Origin: Mageeibacillus sp. UBA4314
GTDB taxonomy: Bacteria > Bacillota > Clostridia > Saccharofermentanales > Saccharofermentanaceae
Assembly (NCBI GenBank): GCA_002394605.1
Contig: DGUI01000030.1
Coordinates: 1-35,750, forward strand
Direction of reading: 5' to 3'
Length of the DNA: 35,750 nt
Below the pieces are notes generated by a model. That model made no database searches. It was given only the letters and a program-made list of their open reading frames with translations, and was not told where the DNA came from. This document shows positions 15,537-23,516 of this stretch, one piece after another. Both the position numbers and the translations under genes were made by a program. Every line of letters starts with the position of its first letter. Position 1 is the first letter of the stretch.

Positions 15537-15566
15537 TTGAATTTGGTAGAGTCGTTATATTATAAT
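15537..15566 (+). promoter_or_regulatory. Promoter upstream of the ROK kinase
   Basis: TTGAAT (15537-15542) and a perfect TATAAT (15561-15566) are 18 bases apart, directly after the ecfT stop. It would drive the kinase and truA separately from the ECF genes. Confidence 0.65.
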
Positions 15567-15598
15567 AAATTGATAAACAATTCAAAGAGGTGTGGCGT

Positions 15599-16576
15599 AT
15601 GGCATATTATGTCGGCATCGACTTGGGCGGCACAAACATCAAGACCGGCGTAGTCGATTCAGAAGGTAACCTGATCAACAAGATCAAGATCAAGACTCAT
15701 GCAGAAAGAACGATGGAAGAGATAATCCATGACATGGGTCAGACTGCGCTTGATGTAATCAAGGATGCAGGTCTTGAGGTATCCGATATCTCAGCGATCG
15801 GCATCGGTTCTCCCGGAACACCCGACAACCTTTCCGGTGTTCTCGTATACAGCAGCAACCTGCCGTTCAATATGGCACCCATGAGGAAGCTTATCAGGGA
15901 AGTGGTCGACCTCCCCGTGTATATCGACAATGATGCCAACTGTGCGGCAATGGCAGAAGCTGTTGCAGGTGCAGCCAAGGGAACAAAGGACTCTGTTACC
16001 ATCACGCTCGGCACCGGTGTAGGTGCAGGCGTTATCGTTAACGGAAGGATCTATTCCGGATTCAACCAGGCCGGTTCTGAATTCGGACACACAGTCCTCG
16101 TATCAGGCGGTATCCAGTGCAAGTGCGGACGTAAGGGATGTTTCGAACAGTATGCTTCTGCATCTGCTCTCGCGAGGATGACGAAGGAAGCAGCAGATGA
16201 GGATCCCAATTCTCTCCTTACCGAAGTGATCGCTGAGCAGGGTGCACCCAATGCAAAGGCTGCTTTCATTGCGATGAGACGCGGTGATAAGAAGGCCGAA
16301 GAGGTAATCGACAAGTATACTGATTATCTTGCAGACGGTCTTGCAAATGCCATCAACACTTTCATGCCCGAGGTGCTCGTCGTTGGCGGTGGTGTATGTA
16401 ACGAAGGTGATCCTCTCCTCATCCCCATGAGAGAGAAGACGATGTCCAGACCTTACTTCGGACCCGGAGTTCCGAAGACAGAGATCAGACTTGCCCAGAT
16501 GGGTAACGATGCCGGTATCGTCGGCGCTGCCATGATGGGTATGACTTGCGTGCTTGATAATATCGACGGTAAGTAA
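15599..16576 (+). CDS. glcK: ROK-family glucokinase
   Basis: This kinase phosphorylates glucose to glucose 6-phosphate with ATP. The chosen ATG at 15599 follows AAGAGG by about 8 bases and gives 325 residues; a GTG three codons earlier overlaps that site and is less likely. The phosphate-1 motif DLGGTNIKTG is at about residues 8-17, the catalytic aspartate lies in DNDANCAA (about 110), LGTGVGAGV follows, and the ROK zinc site is EFGH plus CKCGRKGCFEQ (about 160-185). The specificity is inferred from similarity to GlcK. It sits between ecfT and truA, 5 bases from truA, an unusual place for a sugar kinase. Confidence 0.9.
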   Translation: MAYYVGIDLGGTNIKTGVVDSEGNLINKIKIKTHAERTMEEIIHDMGQTALDVIKDAGLEVSDISAIGIGSPGTPDNLSGVLVYSSNLPFNMAPMRKLIREVVDLPVYIDNDANCAAMAEAVAGAAKGTKDSVTITLGTGVGAGVIVNGRIYSGFNQAGSEFGHTVLVSGGIQCKCGRKGCFEQYASASALARMTKEAADEDPNSLLTEVIAEQGAPNAKAAFIAMRRGDKKAEEVIDKYTDYLADGLANAINTFMPEVLVVGGGVCNEGDPLLIPMREKTMSRPYFGPGVPKTEIRLAQMGNDAGIVGAAMMGMTCVLDNIDGK

Positions 16577-16581
16577 AAAGC

Positions 16582-17340
16582 ATGAGCAAAGTTCTTCTCA
16601 TATGTGAATATGACGGAACTGATTTTGTCGGATATCAGATCCAGAATAACGGCAGATCGGTACAGGGTGTTCTCGAGAAGGCTTTGGCGGAAGTATATAA
16701 GACAGAGATAAGACTGACGGGGTGTTCGAGGACTGATGCCGGCGTTCATGCGGCGGCACATGCAAGTTCCTATGAAGCTCCGTTTGTTATTCCCTCTGAC
16801 AGGATACCGCTGGCGCTCAATGCATTCCTGCCTTCTGATGTGGCAGTGAAGAGCGCGTCATATGTGGGGGATGATTTCTCCGCGAGGTTCGATACGCTGG
16901 GGAAGACTTATTGCTACAGGATCTATTGCGCTCCCATACGCAGCCCGCTGCTGAACAGGTATTCATATCATTCAACCTATAAGTGTGATATCGGGGCGAT
17001 GAAGGAAGCTGCGGTGCATTTCGCAGGGAAACATGACTTTGCTGCATTCTGTGCAGCCGGCGGAAGTCAGGAAACCACTGTAAGGAAGATAATCGAGGTG
17101 ACGGTAGATAAGTCACCTTCAGAAGAGAACATGATAGAGATACGTGTTACCGGTGAAGCGTTTCTCTACAATATGGTGAGGATAATCGCAGGTACTCTTT
17201 ACCATGTCGGAATAGGAAAACTGTCTCCTGACGACATCCCAGGCATCATAGACAGTCTGGACAGGTCAAGAGCAGGTGTAACACTGCCCGCTGCTGGTCT
17301 TACCTTGGAGAAGGTTTACTACCCTGATCAGGGAAACTGA
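16582..17340 (+). CDS. truA: tRNA pseudouridine(38-40) synthase
   Basis: TruA isomerises uridines 38-40 in the tRNA anticodon arm. The 252-residue product has the catalytic aspartate in GCSRTDAGVHA (Asp52), the YDGTDFVGYQIQ N-terminal motif, and the C-terminal GEAFLYNMVRIIAGTL signature. Length is normal. truA commonly follows ecfT in Bacillota; here a kinase gene is interposed and rplM-rpsI, the usual next genes, are absent. It lies 5 bases after the kinase stop and is probably co-transcribed with it. Confidence 0.96.
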   Translation: MSKVLLICEYDGTDFVGYQIQNNGRSVQGVLEKALAEVYKTEIRLTGCSRTDAGVHAAAHASSYEAPFVIPSDRIPLALNAFLPSDVAVKSASYVGDDFSARFDTLGKTYCYRIYCAPIRSPLLNRYSYHSTYKCDIGAMKEAAVHFAGKHDFAAFCAAGGSQETTVRKIIEVTVDKSPSEENMIEIRVTGEAFLYNMVRIIAGTLYHVGIGKLSPDDIPGIIDSLDRSRAGVTLPAAGLTLEKVYYPDQGN

Positions 17341-17356
17341 CCGCGTCCGATTTATA

Positions 17357-17386
17357 TTGAAACCGCATTATTTTTTGTAGTATAAT
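17357..17386 (+). promoter_or_regulatory. Promoter of the nfeD-qmcA operon
   Basis: TTGAAA (17357-17362) and TATAAT (17381-17386) lie 18 bases apart, preceded by a T-run in the spacer. Transcription should start near 17393, giving a leader of about 50 bases with a strong AAAGGAGG site before nfeD. Confidence 0.75.
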
Positions 17387-17444
17387 TTCCGTGGTGCCGA
17401 TGTAAGGGATAGGCATCTATTTTTATATAAAGGAGGAAAAGGGA

Positions 17445-17876
17445 ATGGAAATGTGGATTGTGTGGCTGATCCTTCTTGTTATCTTTGCGATAATCGAAGC
17501 AGCAACCCTCGGACTTGCGACTGTCTGGTTTGCAATAGGTTCCGCTGTCTCCATGGTAATGGATCTTTGCGGCGCACCTTTGTATGCGCAGATCATCGCG
17601 TGGATCGTTGTTTCCCTTGTAAGCTTCATCATATGCTTTATCTGGATAAGGCCTAAGATCGACCGCAAGGGAAGAGGGACCGAACCTACGAATGCCGACA
17701 GAGTCATCGGAATGGAAGGTATCGTGACCAAGGATATCGATCCCATCGAGGGTAAAGGGCAGGTCAAGGTAATAGGACAGGTATGGAGTGCAAAATCAGA
17801 ACACCCCATCAGCGAAGGAACAAAAGTCAAGGTCTTAAGCCTGGAAGGCGTTAAGATCGTAGTTGAAGAAGCTTAA
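17445..17876 (+). CDS. NfeD-family membrane protein
   Basis: The 143-residue product has two or three membrane segments in residues 3-68 (IVWLILLVIFAIIEAATLG, then IIAWIVVSLVSFIICFIW). A C-terminal OB-fold domain lies at about residues 80-143 (RVIGMEGIVTKDIDPIEGKG, then GTKVKVLSLEGVKIVVEE). This is the short NfeD form that lacks the serine protease domain. NfeD proteins pair with SPFH proteins, and the next gene is one. They probably form a membrane-organising complex; the exact role is not known. Confidence 0.9.
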   Translation: MEMWIVWLILLVIFAIIEAATLGLATVWFAIGSAVSMVMDLCGAPLYAQIIAWIVVSLVSFIICFIWIRPKIDRKGRGTEPTNADRVIGMEGIVTKDIDPIEGKGQVKVIGQVWSAKSEHPISEGTKVKVLSLEGVKIVVEEA

Positions 17877-17898
17877 GACATAGCGGAGGTATAAGATT

Positions 17899-18828
17899 AT
17901 GCTTTTGAATTTAATGCGTGCATTTGAGATGTCAGGCGGTGTGGTCGCAGTCATCATAGTAGGTATCATCGTTTTGATCCTTGCGATCAGCTGCATCAAG
18001 ATCGTACCCCAGGCTACAACGTTCATCGTTGAGAGATTCGGCGGATACAGGGCAACATGGAACACGGGCATCCACTTCAAGTGGCCTATCATCGATAAGG
18101 TTGCCAAGAAGATCTCATTGAAGGAGAAGGTCGCTGACTTTGCTCCTCAGGCCGTTATCACAAAGGATAACGTTACGATGCAGATCGATACGGTACTGTT
18201 CTATCAGATCGTTGATCCCAAGCTCTATGCATACGGTATCGAGCGTCCGATCATGGCTATCGAGAACCTGTCTGCCACAACGCTCCGTAATATCATCGGT
18301 GACCTGGAGCTCGACCAGACACTTACGAGCCGTGACATCATCAACACAAAGATGAGAGAGATCCTCGACGAGGCAACAGATCCCTGGGGCATCAAGGTCA
18401 ACAGGGTCGAGCTCAAGAATATCATCCCTCCGCGCGAGATCCAGAATGCGATGGAGAAGCAGATGAAGGCTGAGCGAGAGAAGAGAGAACAGATCCTCAT
18501 TGCAGAAGGTCAGAAGGAATCTGCTATCAGAGTTGCAGAAGGTGAGAAGGAGGCAGCCATCCTCCGTGCTGAGGCAAAGAAGCAGGCAGCCATCAAGGAA
18601 GCTGAAGGTCAGGCTCAGGCTATCCTCGCTGTCCAGGAAGCTACTGCCAAGGGTCTCCAGATGATCAAGGATGTAGGCGCTGATGAGGGCCTTATCGCCA
18701 TCAAGGGCCTCGAGGCTCTCGAGAAGGTCGGAGACGGCAAGTCAACAAAGATCATCATCCCTTCAGATCTGCAGGGCATGGCATCTCTGGCGACATCCAT
18801 CAAGGAGATCGTAAAGGACAAGGAGTAA
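17899..18828 (+). CDS. qmcA: SPFH/stomatin-like membrane protein (QmcA type)
   Basis: The 309-residue product is an SPFH-domain protein of the flotillin/stomatin superfamily, thought to scaffold membrane microdomains and to modulate membrane proteases. It has one N-terminal membrane anchor (about residues 16-36), an SPFH domain (VPQATTFIVERFGGYRATW to about residue 190, with NIIGDLELDQTLTSRD), and an alanine/glutamate-rich coiled coil (about 190-265, repeated AEGEKEAAILRAEAKKQA). It is 22 bases after nfeD with a GGAGG site. The gene symbol follows family resemblance to E. coli QmcA/YbbK. Confidence 0.9.
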   Translation: MLLNLMRAFEMSGGVVAVIIVGIIVLILAISCIKIVPQATTFIVERFGGYRATWNTGIHFKWPIIDKVAKKISLKEKVADFAPQAVITKDNVTMQIDTVLFYQIVDPKLYAYGIERPIMAIENLSATTLRNIIGDLELDQTLTSRDIINTKMREILDEATDPWGIKVNRVELKNIIPPREIQNAMEKQMKAEREKREQILIAEGQKESAIRVAEGEKEAAILRAEAKKQAAIKEAEGQAQAILAVQEATAKGLQMIKDVGADEGLIAIKGLEALEKVGDGKSTKIIIPSDLQGMASLATSIKEIVKDKE

Positions 18829-18854
18829 CGGTTATATAAACTGTTACCGTGATA

Positions 18855-18863
18855 TGGTATAAT
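18855..18863 (+). promoter_or_regulatory. Extended -10 promoter for pncB, abutting a terminator
   Basis: TGGTATAAT (18855-18863) is an extended -10 element; no clear -35 is present. The expected start, about 18870, falls inside the left arm of the terminator that follows, so a transcript from here would lack the outer part of that hairpin and could escape termination. Confidence 0.5.
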
Positions 18864-18864
18864 C

Positions 18865-18910
18865 AAGGCTCCGGGGTTCATTAAGCAGGCGGCTTCCCCG
18901 GAGCCTTTTT
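18865..18910 (+). terminator. Rho-independent terminator after qmcA
   Basis: AAGGCTCCGGGG (18865-18876) pairs perfectly with CCCCGGAGCCTT (18896-18907), a 12-bp GC-rich stem with a 19-base loop, ending in TTTTT. It closes the nfeD-qmcA operon. Confidence 0.9.
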
Positions 18911-18935
18911 ATAACTCATATAAGGAGTATTTATC

Positions 18936-20408
18936 ATGAACAGCATGTGGAATGACAGAACGAATATGAGTCTTCTGACAGACTTTTATGAACTTACTAT
19001 GGGCAAGGGTTATCTCGATGGAGGTAATAAGGACAAGATCGTTTATTTCGATATGTTCTTCAGGTCAGTACCGGAGAGCGGCGGATATGCTGTCATGGCC
19101 GGTCTGGAGCAGGTTATCGACTATCTTGATAATCTGAAGTTCTCAGAGGAGGATCTTAAGTTCCTTTCAGCATACGGATTTGACGATAAGTTTATCGACT
19201 ATCTCAGGAATTTCAAGTTTACATGTGATGTATGGGCCATCCCGGAAGGTACGGTCGTATTCCCACGTGAGCCTTTGATCAAGGTCAGAGGTCCGGTCAT
19301 CCAGGCGCAGCTCCTTGAGACTGCACTCCTGTGCACAATCAATCACCAGAGCCTCATCGCCACGAAGACTGCACGTATCGTCAGAGCAGCTGAGGGCAGG
19401 CCGATAATGGAATTCGGTGCAAGGAGAGCCCAGGGATTTGATGCGTCCGTACTTGGTGCAAGGGCAGCATATATCGCAGGTGTAGCCGGAACATCATGTA
19501 CGATCTGCGGACAGCAGTTCGACATCCCTCTGTCAGGTACGATGGCACACAGCTGGGTAATGCTCTACGACGACGAGTTCGAGGCATTTAAGGCATATGC
19601 CCTGTCCTATCCGGATAAGACACTCCTTCTGGTAGATACGTATGACGTTCTTAAGAGCGGTATCCCGAATGCCATCAGATGTGCAAAGGAAGTCCTGGAA
19701 CCCATGGGTAAGAGGCTCCTCGGCATCCGTATCGATTCAGGTGACCTTACATACATGACTCAGAAGGCAAGGAAGATGCTCGATGATGCAGGACTTACGG
19801 ATTGTAAGATCACGGTATCCAACGCGCTTGATGAATATCTCATCAGGGATCTCATCAGCCAGGGTGCATGCATCGATTCTTTCGGTGTCGGTGAGAGACT
19901 TATCACTTCAAGGGCAGAGCCTGTATTCGGAGGTGTTTACAAGATCTGCGCAGTTGAGGATGATAACGGCAATGTTATCCCCAAGATGAAGATATCCGAG
20001 AACATCGGCAAGGTAACGACTCCCTGCAATAAGGAGGTCGTCAGGTTCTACGATAATGCCACGGGCAAGGCGATGGCAGACGTTCTCTTTGTTGAAGGCG
20101 AAGAGATCCCTTCCGGTGAGCCTTATGAGATCTTCGATCCCAATGAGACATGGAAGGCGAAGGTCCTTGAGAACTATACAACACGCAAGCTCCTGGTAAA
20201 GATCTTTGACGGCGGTAAGCTCGTATATAAGACACCGTCCATGAGCGAGCTGAAGAATTACTGCACAAAGGAGATCGATACACTCTGGGATTCCGTTAAG
20301 AGATTCGAGAATCCTCATGAGTATTATGTTGACCTCTCACCGAAGCTCTGGAAGATCAAGGATGATATCCTGCATCATTATCGTAATACGCGTAAAGGAG
20401 ACAAGTAA
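18936..20408 (+). CDS. pncB: Nicotinate phosphoribosyltransferase
   Basis: This enzyme makes nicotinate mononucleotide from nicotinate and PRPP, the entry step of NAD salvage (Preiss-Handler pathway). The 490-residue product has the family's LTDFYELTMGKGYLD start, the EFGARRAQGFDASVLGARAA segment, SGTMAHSWVM with the likely phosphorylated histidine at about residue 205, LLVDTYDVLKSGIPNAI, and GIRIDSGDLTYM. Length fits the longer Bacillota form. An AAGGAG site lies before ATG 18936; an internal ATG three codons on is possible. ppiB follows after 2 bases. Confidence 0.95.
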   Translation: MNSMWNDRTNMSLLTDFYELTMGKGYLDGGNKDKIVYFDMFFRSVPESGGYAVMAGLEQVIDYLDNLKFSEEDLKFLSAYGFDDKFIDYLRNFKFTCDVWAIPEGTVVFPREPLIKVRGPVIQAQLLETALLCTINHQSLIATKTARIVRAAEGRPIMEFGARRAQGFDASVLGARAAYIAGVAGTSCTICGQQFDIPLSGTMAHSWVMLYDDEFEAFKAYALSYPDKTLLLVDTYDVLKSGIPNAIRCAKEVLEPMGKRLLGIRIDSGDLTYMTQKARKMLDDAGLTDCKITVSNALDEYLIRDLISQGACIDSFGVGERLITSRAEPVFGGVYKICAVEDDNGNVIPKMKISENIGKVTTPCNKEVVRFYDNATGKAMADVLFVEGEEIPSGEPYEIFDPNETWKAKVLENYTTRKLLVKIFDGGKLVYKTPSMSELKNYCTKEIDTLWDSVKRFENPHEYYVDLSPKLWKIKDDILHHYRNTRKGDK

Positions 20409-20410
20409 TA

Positions 20411-20896
20411 ATGAGCAATCCAATAATCACGATCGAGATGAATGACGGCGGAGTGATCAAGGCTGAACTCTATCCCGAGATCGCACCCGCTACAGTTGAG
20501 AATTTTGTAAAGCTCGCAGGAAGCGGCTTTTACAACGGGCTTACCTTCCACAGGGTCATCCCCGGATTCATGATCCAGGGCGGATGTCCTGACGGAACGG
20601 GAATGGGAGGTCCCGGATATACCATCAAGGGAGAGTTTGCTTCCAACGGCTTCCCGAATAACCTGAAGCATACAAGAGGAGTGCTCTCCATGGCAAGGGC
20701 GATGGATCCTGACTCTGCAGGTTCCCAGTTCTTCATCATGCATGAGACATCACCTCATCTTGACGGACAGTATGCTGCTTTCGGCAAGGTTATCGAGGGC
20801 ATGGATGTCGTCGACAGGATCGCGAATGTAAAGACAGACTATTCTGATTATCCTGTAGAACCTCAGATCATCAAGATCATCACGGTCCAGCTGTGA
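20411..20896 (+). CDS. ppiB: Cyclophilin-type peptidyl-prolyl cis-trans isomerase
   Basis: The protein catalyses proline isomerisation during folding. The 161-residue product is cytoplasmic, with no signal peptide. Catalytic and binding motifs are present: FHRVIPGFMIQGG (catalytic arginine), GPGYTIKGEF, RGVLSMARAMDPDSAGSQFFI and the FGKVIEGMDVVD segment. It starts 2 bases after pncB with an AAAGGAG site inside that gene, so the two form one operon, closed by a terminator. The pairing with pncB has no obvious functional link. Confidence 0.95.
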   Translation: MSNPIITIEMNDGGVIKAELYPEIAPATVENFVKLAGSGFYNGLTFHRVIPGFMIQGGCPDGTGMGGPGYTIKGEFASNGFPNNLKHTRGVLSMARAMDPDSAGSQFFIMHETSPHLDGQYAAFGKVIEGMDVVDRIANVKTDYSDYPVEPQIIKIITVQL

Positions 20897-20922
20897 TCTC
20901 CGGAATGAGATGATACACATGG

Positions 20923-20950
20923 TACCCGGCTTCTTGCCGGGTATTTATAT
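20923..20950 (+). terminator. Rho-independent terminator after ppiB
   Basis: TACCCGGC (20923-20930) pairs with GCCGGGTA (20936-20943) around a TTCTT loop, followed by TTTATAT. The 8-bp stem is GC-rich; the T-run is short. Confidence 0.8.
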
Positions 20951-20967
20951 TAATGGCGGATCAGGTG

Positions 20968-20995
20968 TTGACATCTCGAAATAATCTGTTAGAAT
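20968..20995 (+). promoter_or_regulatory. Promoter of cysK
   Basis: A perfect -35 TTGACA (20968-20973) and TAGAAT (20990-20995) are 16 bases apart. Transcription should start near 21002, inside the dyad described next. Confidence 0.8.
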
Positions 20996-20997
20996 AA

Positions 20998-21024
20998 AAC
21001 CTATCGGAATAGTAGGTTATCCGA
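20998..21024 (+). promoter_or_regulatory. Putative Rrf2-type operator at the cysK start site
   Basis: Two interleaved inverted repeats cover the predicted transcription start: AACCTA/TAGGTT (20998-21003 and 21013-21018) and TCGGA/TCCGA (21004-21008 and 21020-21024). The core 21000-21015 matches the sequence in the rrf2 promoter (24016 down to 24001): both read CCTA, then T or C, then C, four variable bases and TAGTAG. A bound repressor here would block initiation. Regulator assignment is inference. Confidence 0.5.
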
Positions 21025-21051
21025 CAGACAACATGACCGGAGGACATGATA

Positions 21052-21984
21052 ATGGCAATTTATAACTCAGTGACCGAACTCGTTGGCAAGACGCCCCTTC
21101 TTAAGGTAAACAACTTTATCGGGGCGAACAATATCGAAGCAAACATCTATGCAAAGCTTGAGTATTTCAATCCCGCAGGAAGCGTAAAGGACAGGATCGC
21201 GAAGGCGATGATCGAAGATGCTGAGGCAAAGGGACTCCTGAAGAAGGATTCCGTTATCATCGAACCCACAAGCGGCAACACAGGCATCGGACTTGCTTCC
21301 GTGGCTGCTGCAAGAGGATACAGGATCATACTTACGATGCCTGAGACGATGAGCGTCGAGAGAAGGAACCTCCTTAAGGCATATGGGGCAGAATTAGTCC
21401 TTACAGACGGAAGCAAGGGAATGAAGGGCGCTATCGCGAAGGCAGAAGAACTTGCAGCATCCACACCCGGAAGTTTCATACCTAGCCAGTTTACAAACCC
21501 TGCAAACCCTGCAATCCATAAAGCAACGACAGGTCCTGAGATCTTTGAGGATCTTGAGGGCAAGGTAGATGCATTCGTAGCCGGTGTAGGTACAGGCGGA
21601 ACTGTTACGGGCACAGGAGAATACCTTAAGGAGAAGATCCCCGGTGTTAAGGTCTTTGCAGTAGAGCCTGCAACGTCACCTGTCCTGTCAAAGGGAACTG
21701 CAGGTCCTCACAAGATCCAGGGAATCGGCGCAGGATTCGTTCCTGATACTCTTAATACTTCCGTTTATGATGAAGTCATTGCAGTCGAGAACGAGGATGC
21801 TTTCGTGACGGGAAGAGAGTTTGCAAGAAATGAAGGAATACTCGTAGGCATCTCATCAGGAGCTGCACTCTGGGCAGCAAAGAACATTGCCTCAAGGCCT
21901 GAGTTCAAGGGTAAGAATATCGTTGTCCTCCTGCCTGATACGGGCGACAGATATCTCTCAACACCTCTGTTCTCCGATAACTGA
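21052..21984 (+). CDS. cysK: Cysteine synthase (O-acetylserine sulfhydrylase)
   Basis: This PLP enzyme makes cysteine from O-acetylserine and sulfide. The chosen ATG (21052) is 8 bases after GGAGG; the ATG two codons earlier is too close. The 310-residue product has the PLP lysine in SVKDRIAKAM (about Lys46), the substrate loop EPTSGNTGIGLA (about 70-81), the phosphate-binding GTGGTVTGTG (about 181-190) and the C-terminal SSGAALWAA motif. Length fits CysK. The gene stands alone between terminators and carries a putative operator, consistent with sulfur-responsive control. Confidence 0.96.
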   Translation: MAIYNSVTELVGKTPLLKVNNFIGANNIEANIYAKLEYFNPAGSVKDRIAKAMIEDAEAKGLLKKDSVIIEPTSGNTGIGLASVAAARGYRIILTMPETMSVERRNLLKAYGAELVLTDGSKGMKGAIAKAEELAASTPGSFIPSQFTNPANPAIHKATTGPEIFEDLEGKVDAFVAGVGTGGTVTGTGEYLKEKIPGVKVFAVEPATSPVLSKGTAGPHKIQGIGAGFVPDTLNTSVYDEVIAVENEDAFVTGREFARNEGILVGISSGAALWAAKNIASRPEFKGKNIVVLLPDTGDRYLSTPLFSDN

Positions 21985-22011
21985 TAAGAGCAGAAAAGTA
22001 CTGATATACTT

Positions 22012-22052
22012 GCCGTTATGACGGATAAAGACGTCATAACGGCTTTTATTTT
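22012..22052 (+). terminator. Rho-independent terminator after cysK
   Basis: GCCGTTATGACG (22012-22023) pairs perfectly with CGTCATAACGGC (22032-22043) around an 8-base loop, followed by TTTTATTTT. Confidence 0.92.
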
Positions 22053-22065
22053 GTAGAAGTACCGA

Positions 22066-22095
22066 TTATCGCCAGCCTTGAGAATAGTTTATAAT
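22066..22095 (+). promoter_or_regulatory. Candidate promoter of the sugar transferase
   Basis: TATAAT at 22090-22095 is a perfect -10, 24 bases before the ATG. The -35 candidate TTATCG (22066-22071, spacing 18) is weak. Confidence 0.5.
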
Positions 22096-22118
22096 TCAGG
22101 TACTTGAAGGGGAATAAT

Positions 22119-23516
22119 ATGGAAGGCAACATAAGTTCAAAAGCTAAGCATATTGAATTCATAATAGCGGATTTCCTGGCTTTGGAGATCGCGTTCCTGT
22201 CTGCTTTCTATATGAGGTTCCTGTATGAGGAGAAGACCGCGGCCAACTACAGGCTGATCAATCTGGCGCTGCTTGTCATCTATATGCTTATCATCCTTGC
22301 ACAGCCGATACACAGCGGTATCCTCAAGCGCGGTTATCTCAAGGAGTTCAGGAATGTTCTTCTCGTTGATATCGAGATGCTCGTTGTTCTTCTTGCAATA
22401 CTGTTTGTAATGAAGGAAACGAATCAGATCTCGCGTATCTTCATAGGACTCCTGTTTGTGTTTAATCTCCTGATCACGTACATGTTCAGGATCATCATCA
22501 AGGGGATCCTGTATGGAAGCTTCCGGAAGAACAATAATAAGACACATGTGATAATAGTGTGCTACCGCGAGAATGCCAAGACCATATACGATCAGATCAT
22601 GTCCGGCAATACCGGGAGCATGCAGGTCGACAGGTTCATGCTGCTCGACCAGGAGAAAAGGATGACCCCGATCGAAGGGATCAAGGTCATGTACAGACAG
22701 GAGATGCAGGAATTCCTGAGGACACATATCGTAGATGAAGTGTATATCGGTTCCAAGGCCAGAGATGTAGGCAAGCTGATAAACTGGTTCCTATCAATGG
22801 GCGTCATAGTCCATATCATGACGGAAGTCCTGGTCCACGAGATCCCGAATGTCAGGGTAGACAAGGTAGGCAGGAGCACATGCATTACGACGGGGATCTC
22901 GCCGATCACTGCCGGACAGAAGCTCGTGAAGAGGGTCTTCGACATCCTGTTGTCTGTGATAGGATTAGTGTTTGCTCTTGTCATTATGATCATATTTGCT
23001 CCGATAATAAGGATCCAGAGCAAAGGTCCGGTCATTTTCTCACAGGTAAGGGTCGGACTCAACGGTAGACATTTCAAGATGTATAAGCTCAGGACGATGT
23101 ATCAAGATGCAGAGGAACAGAAGAAGGATCTGCTCAAAGAGAATGAAGTGAAGGGGCAGATGTTTAAGATCACGAACGATCCGAGAATAATCCCCATCGG
23201 TAAGTTCCTGAGAAGATACAGTCTCGATGAATTCCCCCAGTTCCTTAATGTCCTGAAGGGGGATATGAGCATAGTCGGAACAAGACCTCCGACGCTCGAT
23301 GAATTCGAGCGGTATAAGCCTCATCACATGAGCAGGCTTGCGATGAAACCGGGCATCACAGGATTATGGCAGATATCCGGAAGATCCGACATAACCGATT
23401 TTGAGCAGGTAGTGGCTCTTGATACAAGGTACATAACAAACTACAGCTTAGGCCTTGACCTTGAGATACTGATCAAGACATTCGTTGCAGTCCTTAAGGG
23501 TAAGGGAAGCAAATGA
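22119..23516 (+). CDS. Polyprenyl-phosphate glycosyl-1-phosphate transferase (exopolysaccharide initiation)
   Basis: The protein is expected to transfer a sugar 1-phosphate from a nucleotide sugar onto undecaprenyl phosphate, the first step of exopolysaccharide or glycan synthesis. ATG 22119 follows AAGGGG; an in-frame TTG five codons earlier lacks a site. The 465-residue product has four or five N-terminal membrane segments (to about residue 130), a nucleotide-binding-like domain, a further membrane hairpin (about 275-300) and the bacterial sugar transferase domain (about 269-465) with KLRTM, SLDEFPQFLNVLKGDMSIVG, TRPP and GLWQISGRS. Specificity (galactose, glucose or GalNAc) cannot be read. 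No other polysaccharide genes follow; the next gene is convergent with no gap. Confidence 0.9.
   Translation: MEGNISSKAKHIEFIIADFLALEIAFLSAFYMRFLYEEKTAANYRLINLALLVIYMLIILAQPIHSGILKRGYLKEFRNVLLVDIEMLVVLLAILFVMKETNQISRIFIGLLFVFNLLITYMFRIIIKGILYGSFRKNNNKTHVIIVCYRENAKTIYDQIMSGNTGSMQVDRFMLLDQEKRMTPIEGIKVMYRQEMQEFLRTHIVDEVYIGSKARDVGKLINWFLSMGVIVHIMTEVLVHEIPNVRVDKVGRSTCITTGISPITAGQKLVKRVFDILLSVIGLVFALVIMIIFAPIIRIQSKGPVIFSQVRVGLNGRHFKMYKLRTMYQDAEEQKKDLLKENEVKGQMFKITNDPRIIPIGKFLRRYSLDEFPQFLNVLKGDMSIVGTRPPTLDEFERYKPHHMSRLAMKPGITGLWQISGRSDITDFEQVVALDTRYITNYSLGLDLEILIKTFVAVLKGKGSK

Noticed and set aside
17393..17430. Riboswitch in the nfeD leader
   Set aside because: The leader is about 50 bases with only a short GATG/CATC pairing; no known riboswitch core was seen there or upstream of pncB, cysK or ecfA.
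22137..22727. Open frame of 196 codons opposite the sugar transferase
   Set aside because: No ribosome binding site or recognisable motif; it mirrors the membrane-protein codons of the real gene.
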